Of a stretch of 64,000 nucleotides of DNA, positions 56,460-64,000 are shown piece after piece. Positions within the stretch are counted from its first letter, which is position 1, and each line of letters starts with the position of its first letter. Source of the stretch: Bordetella genomosp. 12 (GTDB lineage Bacteria > Pseudomonadota > Gammaproteobacteria > Burkholderiales > Burkholderiaceae_B); the NCBI RefSeq assembly GCF_002261355.1, contig NZ_NEVU01000001.1, forward strand, positions 868,001 through 932,000, given 5' to 3'. The notes under the pieces are model-generated. The model was not told the origin of the DNA and ran no database searches. It saw nothing but the letters and a program-made list of their open reading frames with translations. A program made the position numbers and the translations under genes.

Positions 56460-56619
56460 GGGAGGCGGGCCCCGGACGGCAAGCGTGGGCACGCGCCCCA
56501 CGCGGTCTCGGGCGGCGGGGCGCCGGTACCGGGCTGGGCATTGGTCGTATGATTCTGGTTTGCGCAGTCTTATATAGAAGTTGGGAGCCGTTCCCAAACG
56601 CCTCAGGAAGGAGCAATAC

Positions 56620-57387
56620 ATGTCAGAGTTGGTCAAGGTCGAAGTCGCCGACGGGATTCAGGTCATTACGGTCAATCGCCCCGATGCCAAAAACGCCATC
56701 AATCTCGAGACCGCCCAGGCCATGGCCGCCGCGCTCGATCAACTCGATGCCCGCGACGATATCCGCATCGGCATCCTGACCGGCGCCGGCGGCACCTTCT
56801 CCTCGGGGATGGACTTGAAGGCGTTCGCGCAGAGCGGCCAGCGGCCCTTGATTCCCGGCCGCGGGTTTGCCGGCCTGAACGAGCGCCCGCCCAAAAAGCC
56901 CCTGATCGCCGCGGTGGAAGGCTATGCCCTGGCCGGCGGTTGCGAAATGGCGCTGGCCTGCGATCTGATCGTGGCCGCCAATAATTCCAAGTTCGGGCTG
57001 CCCGAGGTCAAGCGCGGCCTGGTCGCCGGTTCGGGCGGCATGATCCGCCTGCCGCGCCGCCTGCCTTATCACGTGGCCATGGAAATCGTGCTGACCGGCG
57101 ATATGCTCAGCGCCGAGCGGGCGCATCAATTGGGCCTGGTCAACCGCCTGACCGAGGCCGGCCAGGCGCTGGAGGGCGCGCTGGCCCTGGCGCGCGTCAT
57201 CGTCGAGAACGGCCCCTTGGCCGTGCAGACCGCCAAGAGCATCGTGCAGCAATCGCTGGATTGGGAGCAGGAAGGCATGTTCGACCGCCAGCGTCCCTTG
57301 ATCGCGCATATTTTCACGTCCGCCGACGCCAAGGAAGGCGCGACGGCCTTTGCCGAAAAACGCAAGCCCGTCTGGCAAGGCAAGTAA
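56620..57387 (+). CDS. Enoyl-CoA hydratase/isomerase (crotonase family)
   Basis: 255 aa from the ATG at 56620 with AGGAAGGAG upstream. Crotonase fold: oxyanion-hole segments FSSGMDLKAF and the AGGCEMALACDLIVAA stretch with a catalytic-position Glu, then PEVKRGLVAGSGGMIRLPRRL. Substrate unknown. Divergent from the Bug gene across 203 bases, and 64 bases upstream of the class I fumarase, so it may share the fumarase transcript. Confidence 0.87.
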   Translation: MSELVKVEVADGIQVITVNRPDAKNAINLETAQAMAAALDQLDARDDIRIGILTGAGGTFSSGMDLKAFAQSGQRPLIPGRGFAGLNERPPKKPLIAAVEGYALAGGCEMALACDLIVAANNSKFGLPEVKRGLVAGSGGMIRLPRRLPYHVAMEIVLTGDMLSAERAHQLGLVNRLTEAGQALEGALALARVIVENGPLAVQTAKSIVQQSLDWEQEGMFDRQRPLIAHIFTSADAKEGATAFAEKRKPVWQGK

Positions 57388-57451
57388 ATCCCTTTCGCGG
57401 GCCGGGCCTGGCGCCCGGCCGATTGTCCCCGTTGTTTCTCACCGTAATGCC

Positions 57452-58975
57452 ATGACAGTCACCATCAAAGAAGAAGACCTGATTCAGTCGATCGCCGACG
57501 GGATTCAGTTCATCAGCTATTACCACCCCCTCGATTACATCCGCCATCTAGCGCGCGCCTATGAGCGCGAGGAAAGCCCGGCCGCGCGCGATGCGATGGC
57601 GCAGATCCTGACCAACTCGCGCATGTGCGCCGAAGGCAAGCGTCCGCTGTGCCAGGACACCGGCATCGTCAACGTGTTCCTGAAGATCGGCATGGATGTG
57701 CGCTTCGAGACCAAGCGCAGCCTGCAGGAACTCTGTGACGAAGGCGTGCGCCGCGGCTACACCAACCCGGACAATCCGCTGCGCGCGTCGGTGCTCGATG
57801 ATCCGCTCTTTGCGCGCAAGAACACGCGCGACAACACGCCCTGTATTCTGCACGTCGACCTGGTGCCTGGCGCCACGGTCGACGTGCAAGTGGCTTCCAA
57901 GGGTGGCGGCTCCGAGAACAAAACCAAGTTCGTCATGCTCAATCCCAGCGATTCGCTGGTCGACTGGGTGCTCAAGACGGTGCCGACGATGGGCGCGGGC
58001 TGGTGTCCGCCGGGCATGCTGGGCATTGGTGTCGGCGGCACGGCCGAAAAGGCCATGCTGATGGCCAAGCAGTCGCTGATGGAAGACATCGATATGTACG
58101 AGCTGCTGGCCCGCGGCCCGCAGAACAAGCTCGAAGAGCTGCGTATCGAGCTGTACGAGAAGGTCAACGCACTGGGCATCGGCGCGCAGGGCCTGGGCGG
58201 CCTGACGACGGTGCTGGACGTCAAGATCCATACTTTCCCGACCCATGCGGCATCCAAGCCCGTGGCCATGATCCCCAACTGTGCCGCCACCCGCCATGCG
58301 CACTTCGTGCTCGATGGTTCGGGCCCGGCCCGGCTGGATCCGCCCGCGCTTAGCGAGTGGCCCGACGTGCATTGGGCGCCTGACTACAACAAGTCCAAGC
58401 AGGTCAATCTGGACACGCTCACGCGCGAAGAAGTGGCCAGCTGGCAACCCGGCCAGACGCTGCTGTTGTCGGGCAAGATGCTGACCGGCCGCGATGCCGC
58501 GCACAAGCGCATCCAGGACATGCTGTCGCGCGGCGAGACGCTGCCGGTGGACTTCACCAACCGCGTCATCTACTACGTGGGCCCGGTGGATCCGGTGCGC
58601 GATGAAGTGGTCGGCCCGGCCGGCCCCACCACCGCGACCCGCATGGACAAGTTCACCGAGATGATGCTGGCGCAGACCGGCCTGATCTCGATGATCGGCA
58701 AATCCGAGCGGGGTCCGGTCGCCATCGAAGCGATCAAGAAGCACCAGTCGGCCTATCTGATGGCCGTGGGCGGCGCCGCGTATCTGGTGTCCAAGGCCAT
58801 CCGTGAAGCCCGCGTGCTGGCTTTCGAAGACCTGGGCATGGAGGCCATCTACGAATTCGACGTCAAGGATATGCCCGTGACCGTCGCCGTGGATGCGCAG
58901 GGCGTGTCGGTGCACAGCACCGGTCCCAAGGAATGGCAGGCCAGGATCGGCAAGATCCCCGTCGCCACGGTCTGA
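57452..58975 (+). CDS. Class I fumarase family hydro-lyase, possible mesaconase
   Basis: 507 aa, the single-chain form joining both fumarase domains. The three 4Fe-4S cysteines are Cys67 (PLCQDTG), Cys185 (GWCPPGM) and Cys277 (NCAATRH). Class I fumarases interconvert fumarate and malate. In Burkholderia xenovorans one such enzyme also hydrates mesaconate to (S)-citramalate and lies with mesaconate-utilisation genes. The genes downstream here fit that picture, so either or both roles are possible. Confidence 0.87.
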   Translation: MTVTIKEEDLIQSIADGIQFISYYHPLDYIRHLARAYEREESPAARDAMAQILTNSRMCAEGKRPLCQDTGIVNVFLKIGMDVRFETKRSLQELCDEGVRRGYTNPDNPLRASVLDDPLFARKNTRDNTPCILHVDLVPGATVDVQVASKGGGSENKTKFVMLNPSDSLVDWVLKTVPTMGAGWCPPGMLGIGVGGTAEKAMLMAKQSLMEDIDMYELLARGPQNKLEELRIELYEKVNALGIGAQGLGGLTTVLDVKIHTFPTHAASKPVAMIPNCAATRHAHFVLDGSGPARLDPPALSEWPDVHWAPDYNKSKQVNLDTLTREEVASWQPGQTLLLSGKMLTGRDAAHKRIQDMLSRGETLPVDFTNRVIYYVGPVDPVRDEVVGPAGPTTATRMDKFTEMMLAQTGLISMIGKSERGPVAIEAIKKHQSAYLMAVGGAAYLVSKAIREARVLAFEDLGMEAIYEFDVKDMPVTVAVDAQGVSVHSTGPKEWQARIGKIPVATV

Positions 58976-59148
58976 CCGGCGCCGGTCCCCGGCCGGTAGC
59001 AGCGGCTTGTCTTGGCGGGAGGGTGATCCGGCCAGGGCAGGCCGCTTTGTGCTTAAGGTGGCGCTAACCCGGGCTTGAGCAAAAACGAATTTACAGGCCG
59101 GGGCGGCCCCGGCATCCTCTGTGGGATTACACGCAAAGGAGTGAATTC

Positions 59149-59979
59149 ATGTCTGAGCAGGCCCTAGACCAGTGGATCGGCAGCGCCGAACGCATGGCCG
59201 ACACCCTGGACCCGGTGCACGCGGCGCGCATCGCCGCCACGCTGGGGGTGGCGGCACCCGCCGCGGGCGAGGCCCTGCCGCCCTTGTGGCAGTGGGCGTA
59301 CTTCATCCGCACCGCCGATATGGCGGGACTGGGCCGCGACGGACACCCGGCGCGCGGCGGCTTTCTGCCGCCGGCCGATGACCGCAATCGGATGTGGGCG
59401 GGCGGGCGCGTGGACTTTCACCATCCCCTGAAGGTCGGCGAGGCCGCCGAGCGGGTGTCCACCGTCACCGCCATCAAGGAAAAGCACGGCCGCACCGGCC
59501 AGCTGTTGTTCGTGACCGTGCGCCACGAGTTTCTGCAGCAGGGCCGGGCCGCCATCGTCGAAGAGCAGGACATCGTCTATCGCCAGCCCTCGCCGCCCAA
59601 GCTCGAGGGCAGCGAACCGGCGCCGCAGGCGCAATGGCGCGAAACCATCGAGCCCAGCGCCGTGCTGCTATTCCGCTATTCGGCCGTGACCTTCAATGGC
59701 CACCGGATTCACTACGATTACCCCTATGTGACCGAGGTCGAGGGCTATCCCGGCCTGGTGGTGCATGGCCCGCTGATCGCCACCTCCATGCTCTCGGCGT
59801 TCTGCCGGGCCCATCCCGAGGCGCGGCTGAAGCATTTCGCTTACCGGGGCTTGCGCCCGCTCATTTCGCCCAAGGCTTTCGAGGTCGGCGGGCTGATCGA
59901 GGCTCCGGGGCTGGCCCGGCTGTGGGCCGAACAGGAGGGCACCCTGGCCCACCAGGCTGAAGTGAGGTTCGAAGCATGA
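59149..59979 (+). CDS. Mesaconyl-CoA hydratase-like (MaoC/HTD2) hydratase
   Basis: 276 aa. Double hotdog: the first half includes DDRNRMWAGGRVDFHHPLKVGE, the second FRYSAVTFNGHRIHYDYPYVTEVEGYPGLVVHGPLIAT with the hydratase Asp/His pair. This is the mesaconyl-C4-CoA hydratase/HTD2 pattern, an enzyme that hydrates mesaconyl- or itaconyl-CoA to citramalyl-CoA. It overlaps the CoA-transferase gene by four bases, and a CitE-type lyase follows, which fits this call. GGAGTG precedes the ATG; the 173 bases upstream hold no gene. Confidence 0.83.
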   Translation: MSEQALDQWIGSAERMADTLDPVHAARIAATLGVAAPAAGEALPPLWQWAYFIRTADMAGLGRDGHPARGGFLPPADDRNRMWAGGRVDFHHPLKVGEAAERVSTVTAIKEKHGRTGQLLFVTVRHEFLQQGRAAIVEEQDIVYRQPSPPKLEGSEPAPQAQWRETIEPSAVLLFRYSAVTFNGHRIHYDYPYVTEVEGYPGLVVHGPLIATSMLSAFCRAHPEARLKHFAYRGLRPLISPKAFEVGGLIEAPGLARLWAEQEGTLAHQAEVRFEA

Positions 59980-61163
59980 GCGCTCCCCGTCCCCTCGACG
60001 GCATCACCGTCGTCAGTCTCGAACACGCCATCGCCGCGCCGTTCTGCACCCGCCAGCTGGCCGATATGGGCGCGCGCGTCATCAAGGTCGAGCGTCCGGG
60101 CGTGGGCGACTTCGCCCGGCGCTACGACGAGCGGGTGCGCGGCCAGGCCTCGCATTTCATCTGGACCAACCGCTCCAAAGAGAGTCTCACGCTCGATCTG
60201 AAAAAGCCCGATGCCGACGAGGTGATGCAGCGCCTGCTGGCCGGGGCCGATGTGCTGGTGCAAAACCTCGCGCCCGGCGCCGCCGCGCGCCTGGGCCTGT
60301 CCTTCGAGGCCCTGCGCGAGCGCTTTCCGCGGCTCATCGTGTGCGATATCTCGGGCTATGGCGAGGGCGGCCCCTACCAGGACAAGAAAGCCTACGATCT
60401 GTTGATCCAGAGCGAAAGCGGCTTCGTGTCGGTCACCGGCACGCCCGATGAACCGGTCAAGGCGGGCTGCTCGATTTCGGACATCGCGGCCGGCATGTAT
60501 GCCTATAGCGGCATTCTCAACGCCTTGCTGCTGCGCGGACGCACCGGCCAGGGCAGCCGCGTCGACGTCTCCATGCTCGAGAGCATGGTGGAGTGGATGG
60601 GCTATCCGATGTATTACGCCTTCGAAGATGCGCCGCCGCCGCCGCGCGCCGGCGCCTCGCATGCCACCATCTATCCCTATGGGCCGTTCCCGGTGGGCGA
60701 TGGCAAGACCATCATGCTGGGCCTGCAGAACGAGCGCGAATGGAAGGTCTTTTGCGATCAGGTGCTCCATCAACCCGATCTGGCCAGCGACAGCCGCTTT
60801 GCGAGCAACTCCCAACGCACCGCCAACCGCGACGCCCTGCGCCAGCTCATCGTGCAGGCGTTCGCGGCGCTGACCATCGACGAGGTCACGGCCCGCCTGG
60901 AGGCCGCGCAGATCGCCAATGCCCGCGTCAACGACATGAAGGGCGTGTGGGAACATCCCCAGCTCAAGGCGCGCGACAACTGGCGCGAGATCGACAGCCC
61001 GGCCGGACGCATCCCGTCCTTGCTGCCGCCCGCGCACAATAATGCCTTCACCCCGCGCATGGACGCGGTGCCGGCGGTGGGCCAGAACACCGACGCGGTG
61101 TTAGCATCGTTGGGGTATGCGCCCGAGGACGTGGCGCGCCTGCATGCCGCGGAGGTCGTGTAA
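59976..61163 (+). CDS. Class III CoA-transferase (CaiB/BaiF/Frc)
   Basis: 395 aa. LEHAIAAPFCTRQLADMGARVIKVERPGVGDFARRYD at the N-terminus and the catalytic Asp141 in AYDLLIQSESGF. Such enzymes move CoA from succinyl-CoA or acetyl-CoA to dicarboxylates such as mesaconate, itaconate and citramalate. Between a mesaconyl-CoA-hydratase-like enzyme and a citramalyl-CoA-lyase-like enzyme, this is the expected activating step. The stop overlaps the next start by one base (TAATG). Confidence 0.9.
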   Translation: MSAPRPLDGITVVSLEHAIAAPFCTRQLADMGARVIKVERPGVGDFARRYDERVRGQASHFIWTNRSKESLTLDLKKPDADEVMQRLLAGADVLVQNLAPGAAARLGLSFEALRERFPRLIVCDISGYGEGGPYQDKKAYDLLIQSESGFVSVTGTPDEPVKAGCSISDIAAGMYAYSGILNALLLRGRTGQGSRVDVSMLESMVEWMGYPMYYAFEDAPPPPRAGASHATIYPYGPFPVGDGKTIMLGLQNEREWKVFCDQVLHQPDLASDSRFASNSQRTANRDALRQLIVQAFAALTIDEVTARLEAAQIANARVNDMKGVWEHPQLKARDNWREIDSPAGRIPSLLPPAHNNAFTPRMDAVPAVGQNTDAVLASLGYAPEDVARLHAAEVV

Positions 61164-61993
61164 TGCCCTCAGTCATCCGTACTGCGCTGTTCGTGCCGGC
61201 CAACCGGCCGGACCGTTTTGCCAAGGCCCTGGCCGCCGGCGCCGACACCGTGATCGTCGATCTCGAGGACGCGGTCGAGCACCTGGGCAAGGACAGCGCG
61301 CGCCAGGCCCTGAGCGATTTTCTGGATGCCGAGCCGGACGTGCGTCTGTGGGTGCGGGTCAACGATGCCAGCACGCCCTGGCACGACGCCGACCTGCGGG
61401 CCTTGCAGGGGCGGGCCACGGTCAGCGGCATCGTGCTGCCCAAGACCGAGAGCATGGCGCAGGTCCGTCATGCGGCACAGACCAACATCCCCATCATTCC
61501 CATCGTCGAGACGGCCCGGGGCGTACTCAATCTGGCCGATATCGCCGCCACGCCCGGCGTTCAGCGCCTGGCCTTCGGCTCGCTGGACTACTCGCTCGAC
61601 CTGGCCATGACGCCGGATACCGAGGGGGCTGATCTGGTGCTCGACCATGCCCGCGTGCAATTGCTGCTGCACGGCCGCGTGGCGGGGCTGGCCCAGCCGC
61701 TGTACGGGGTGTTTCCGGGTATTCAGGATACGGCCGGCCTGCGCGCGGCCTCGATACGCGCGCGCGACATGGGATTCGGCGGCCTGCTGTGCATCCATCC
61801 CACGCAGGTGCCGGTGGTGCACGAAGCCTTCCTGCCGCCGTTGGCCGACCTCGCCTGGGCGCGCGAGGTCGTGCGCGCGCATCGTGACAGCGGCCAGGCC
61901 GCCTTCAAGCTCGATGGCAAGATGATCGACGCGCCGGTCATCGCGCGGGCGCGCCACCTGCTCGAGCGCGCCGGCGAGAGCTTGCCGGCCTGA
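61163..61993 (+). CDS. HpcH/HpaI-family CitE-like lyase (probable citramalyl-CoA lyase)
   Basis: 276 aa. CitE-like barrel: RTALFVPANRPDRFAKAL, VIVDLEDAVEHLGKDSAR, RVNDASTPWHDADL (CoA-binding Arg region), PIVETARGVLNL with the metal-binding Glu and GSLDYSLDL with the Asp. Cleaves citramalyl-CoA to pyruvate and acetyl-CoA in itaconate/mesaconate degradation. Malyl-CoA-type substrates are an alternative, but the operon context favours citramalyl-CoA. Last gene of the operon. Confidence 0.87.
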   Translation: MPSVIRTALFVPANRPDRFAKALAAGADTVIVDLEDAVEHLGKDSARQALSDFLDAEPDVRLWVRVNDASTPWHDADLRALQGRATVSGIVLPKTESMAQVRHAAQTNIPIIPIVETARGVLNLADIAATPGVQRLAFGSLDYSLDLAMTPDTEGADLVLDHARVQLLLHGRVAGLAQPLYGVFPGIQDTAGLRAASIRARDMGFGGLLCIHPTQVPVVHEAFLPPLADLAWAREVVRAHRDSGQAAFKLDGKMIDAPVIARARHLLERAGESLPA

Positions 61994-62022
61994 GGCCCGC
62001 CGGCCGGCCCGCGCCGAGCGCC

Positions 62023-62535
62023 ATGCAGACGCTGCATCATCTTCTGGAGACCTACGGCGCCTGGGCGCTCTTTGTCTGCGTCTATCTTGAGTCCATGGGC
62101 GTGCCGGTGCCGGGCGAGTCGGCGGTGATCGCCTCTTCGCTGTTGGCCCGGCATGGCGAGATGAGCCTGCCCGCGCTGCTGGCGGCGGTGTTCGCGGGGG
62201 CGGTGCTGGGGGATTGCACCGGCTATGCCATCGGCCGCTATGGCGGACGGCGCCTGCTGTCGCGTTACGGCCATCTGGTCAAACTCACGCCCGAGCGGCT
62301 GGCGCGGCTGGAAGCGGCGTTTCGCCAGCGCGGCGTCTACCTCGTGATGGTGGCGCGTTTCGTGGTGGTGCTGCGCCAGCTCAATGGCCTGATCGCCGGC
62401 TCGGCGGGCATGCCGTTTCCGCGTTTTCTGGCTGCCAATGTGATCGGTGCGCTGGCCTGGACGGCGGTCTGGGGGGCGGGGCCTTACCTGGTGGCGGATG
62501 TGCTGCTGCCGCTTTGGCATGCGTGGCGCGGCTAG
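62023..62535 (+). CDS. DedA-family membrane protein
   Basis: 170 aa, about four membrane segments. Family signature ESMGVPVPGESAVIASSLLARHG near residues 24-46, GAVLGDCTGYAIGRYGG, and the conserved R-x-x-G-loop region RFVVVLRQLNGLIAGSAGMPFPRFLAAN. DedA proteins are linked to lipid-carrier flipping and envelope integrity. It follows the CitE-like gene by 29 bases; probably not functionally linked. Confidence 0.88.
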   Translation: MQTLHHLLETYGAWALFVCVYLESMGVPVPGESAVIASSLLARHGEMSLPALLAAVFAGAVLGDCTGYAIGRYGGRRLLSRYGHLVKLTPERLARLEAAFRQRGVYLVMVARFVVVLRQLNGLIAGSAGMPFPRFLAANVIGALAWTAVWGAGPYLVADVLLPLWHAWRG

Positions 62536-62636
62536 GCTCGCCGCGATATTTCCCGGCTTGCTGTCATGAGCGATTAACGTTCAGTTCTTAGGATCTTGCT
62601 TCCGACAACTGGCGCGACTCTACGACAGGAGCCCAC

Positions 62637-64000
62637 ATGAGCAAGTCCATAACAGACAAGGTCATCCGCAACGCGAGCGGCAATCTTCCCTTCAGTGAAA
62701 TTCTGCAGCGCAACCTGTCGCGCCGGGCCGTCATGCGTGGCAGCCTGGCCGCGCTGGCCACGATGGGATCGCTGGGCCTGGCCGCCTGTGGCGGCAGTAG
62801 CGATGATGACGACGCGAGCGAGACGCCGGGCAGCGATCCCGGCACGACGCCGACCACGCCGACCACTCCGCCCGAAGCCTTGAAGCTGGGCTTCGATTCG
62901 CTGCCGGCATCGATGACCCATGCCTGTGTGGTGCCGGCCGGCTATGTGGCGCATGTGTTGGGCGCCTGGGGCACGCCGTTGAACGACAACGCGCAGCCCT
63001 GGGACCGCAACGGCAACAACAGCGCCAATGACCTGCTCAATTCCACGGGCATGCATCATGACGGCATGCACTACTTCCCGCTGGAGGGCAGCTCGACCGA
63101 GGGCTTGCTGGTGGTCAACCACGAGTACATCGATCAGGGCGCCTTGCATCCGAACGGCGCCACGCGCGTGGCCGGCAAGCGTCCGGTCGAAGAGGTGCGC
63201 AAGGAGATCAACGCCCACGGCGTGGCGGTCATGCATATCCGCCAGGCCAATGGCCGCTGGGAAATCGTCAACAACTCGCGCTATAACCGCCGCTTCACCT
63301 CGGCCACGGCCATGAAGCTGGCGGGTCCGGTGGCCGGCAGCGACTGGGTCAAGACGCCGTTCTCGCCCACGGGCGCGATGGTGCGCGGCACCAACAACAA
63401 TTGCGGCAACGGGACGACCCCCTGGGGCACCTACATCACCGCCGAGGAAAACTGGGCTTCCTGTTTCGTCAACACCGGGACCCGCCCGGCGCACCAGGTG
63501 CGTGTCGGCGTGAGCACCGCCACCGGACGTTATGGCTGGGAAAGCGCCGCCAATGATGCGTCGGAGGTCTTGGGCGAGTTCGCGCGTTTTAACGTCACGC
63601 CCTCGGGCGCGGACGCCACGCAGGACTGGCGCAACGAGGTCAACGGCTTTGGCTATCTGGTCGAGATCGACCCCTATGACCCGAACAGCATCGCGACCAA
63701 GCGCAGCGCAATGGGCCGTTTCGCGCACGAGGGCTGCGCCTACGGCAAGCTCGAAGCCGGCAAGCCGATCTCCTTTTACTCGGGCGACGACTCGCAGTTT
63801 GAGTACCTCTACCGCTTCGTGTCCGAAGCCGTGTGGGATCCCAAGGATGCCGAGCGCACCGACCGCCTCGCCGTGGGCGCCAAGTACCTGGACCGCGGCA
63901 CGCTCTACGTCGCGCGTTTCGATGCCGACGGCAGCGGTACGTGGCTGCCGCTGACGCCGGCCTCGGCCGGCACGGGCGGCCGCACGCTGGGCGATGAGTT
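62637..64000 (+). CDS. PhoX-family (DUF839) phosphatase, Tat lipoprotein, runs off the window
   Basis: From the ATG at 62637 (AGGAG upstream) the frame stays open to base 64000, giving about 454 codons without a stop. A twin-arginine motif SRRAVMRG (Arg29, Arg30) is followed by a hydrophobic stretch ending in a lipobox LAAC (Cys51) and an acidic Ser/Asp/Thr/Pro linker. The body has MHHDGMHYFPLEG, VVNHEYIDQG and TAEENWASCF, as in PhoX alkaline phosphatases, which use Ca and Fe cofactors loaded before Tat export. The C-terminal part is missing. Confidence 0.87.
   Translation, partial: MSKSITDKVIRNASGNLPFSEILQRNLSRRAVMRGSLAALATMGSLGLAACGGSSDDDDASETPGSDPGTTPTTPTTPPEALKLGFDSLPASMTHACVVPAGYVAHVLGAWGTPLNDNAQPWDRNGNNSANDLLNSTGMHHDGMHYFPLEGSSTEGLLVVNHEYIDQGALHPNGATRVAGKRPVEEVRKEINAHGVAVMHIRQANGRWEIVNNSRYNRRFTSATAMKLAGPVAGSDWVKTPFSPTGAMVRGTNNNCGNGTTPWGTYITAEENWASCFVNTGTRPAHQVRVGVSTATGRYGWESAANDASEVLGEFARFNVTPSGADATQDWRNEVNGFGYLVEIDPYDPNSIATKRSAMGRFAHEGCAYGKLEAGKPISFYSGDDSQFEYLYRFVSEAVWDPKDAERTDRLAVGAKYLDRGTLYVARFDADGSGTWLPLTPASAGTGGRTLGDE

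Noticed and set aside
56526-56576. Sigma-70 promoter for the crotonase gene
   Set aside because: TATATA and TATGAT are visible, but neither has a credible -35 at 16-18 bases.
62561-62580. Possible Pho box before the PhoX-family gene
   Set aside because: CTGTCAT at 62561-62567 matches one half exactly, but the second half at the required spacing matches poorly, so a PhoB site cannot be claimed.

Overview
The window is GC-rich DNA (roughly two-thirds G+C), tightly packed with genes, from a betaproteobacterium of the Alcaligenaceae type (Bordetella/Achromobacter-like). This assignment is an inference from four things: Bug/TctC-type periplasmic receptors, GbpR-like LysR regulators, several catabolic operons each with its own regulator, and housekeeping neighbourhoods (amgK-murU / lptD-surA-ksgA, glyQ-glyS-gmhB-plsC) arranged as I would expect in that family. 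I see no rRNA, tRNA, CRISPR array, insertion sequence, prophage or integration site, and no intergenic gap reaches 300 bases.

About 1-22 kb is a series of catabolic modules. (a) A four-gene operon (4117 down to 137: MHS-type transporter, ketopantoate-reductase-like protein, SDR, NodB-type hydrolase) lies below an IclR regulator and has a perfect 20-bp palindrome in its leader. (b) A MarR-controlled module (5266-9731: SDR, MFS, SDR, marR, bicupin) carries the same 18-bp operator in both of its divergent promoters. (c) A sugar-acid module (9759-22153) has two paralogous LysR regulators, an ACS-type MFS, an enolase-superfamily acid-sugar dehydratase, a HAAT/Liv-type ABC importer, an AraD1/GguC dehydratase and a 2-oxoglutarate-semialdehyde dehydrogenase. 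Together these can take a pentonate through a 2-keto-3-deoxy acid and 2,5-dioxopentanoate to 2-oxoglutarate.

About 22-51 kb is mostly core: trans-aconitate methyltransferase, a Tas-like aldo-keto reductase, an OmpA-type lipoprotein, PCD/PhhB, anhydro-MurNAc recycling (amgK, murU), LPS assembly (lptD) with surA and ksgA, glycerate kinase opposite pyruvate kinase, a fused SpmA/SpmB-like protein, FadE, peptide deformylase and glyoxalase I. A run of minus-strand genes from glyQ to tcuB follows (glyQ, glyS, gmhB, plsC, a YgjP-like metalloprotein, lysR, tcuA, tcuB).

About 51-62 kb is a second catabolic region centred on branched C5/C6 dicarboxylates. A Bug receptor, a GntR/HutC regulator, a two-subunit aconitase-family hydro-lyase and a PEP-mutase/isocitrate-lyase-family lyase are transcribed leftward. 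A crotonase, a class I fumarase, a mesaconyl-CoA-hydratase-like protein, a class III CoA-transferase and a CitE-type lyase are transcribed rightward. The right half matches mesaconate/itaconate-type degradation to pyruvate and acetyl-CoA. The left half resembles the dimethylmalate dehydratase/lyase pair of nicotinate fermentation. A DedA protein and the start of a Tat-exported PhoX-family lipoprotein close the window.
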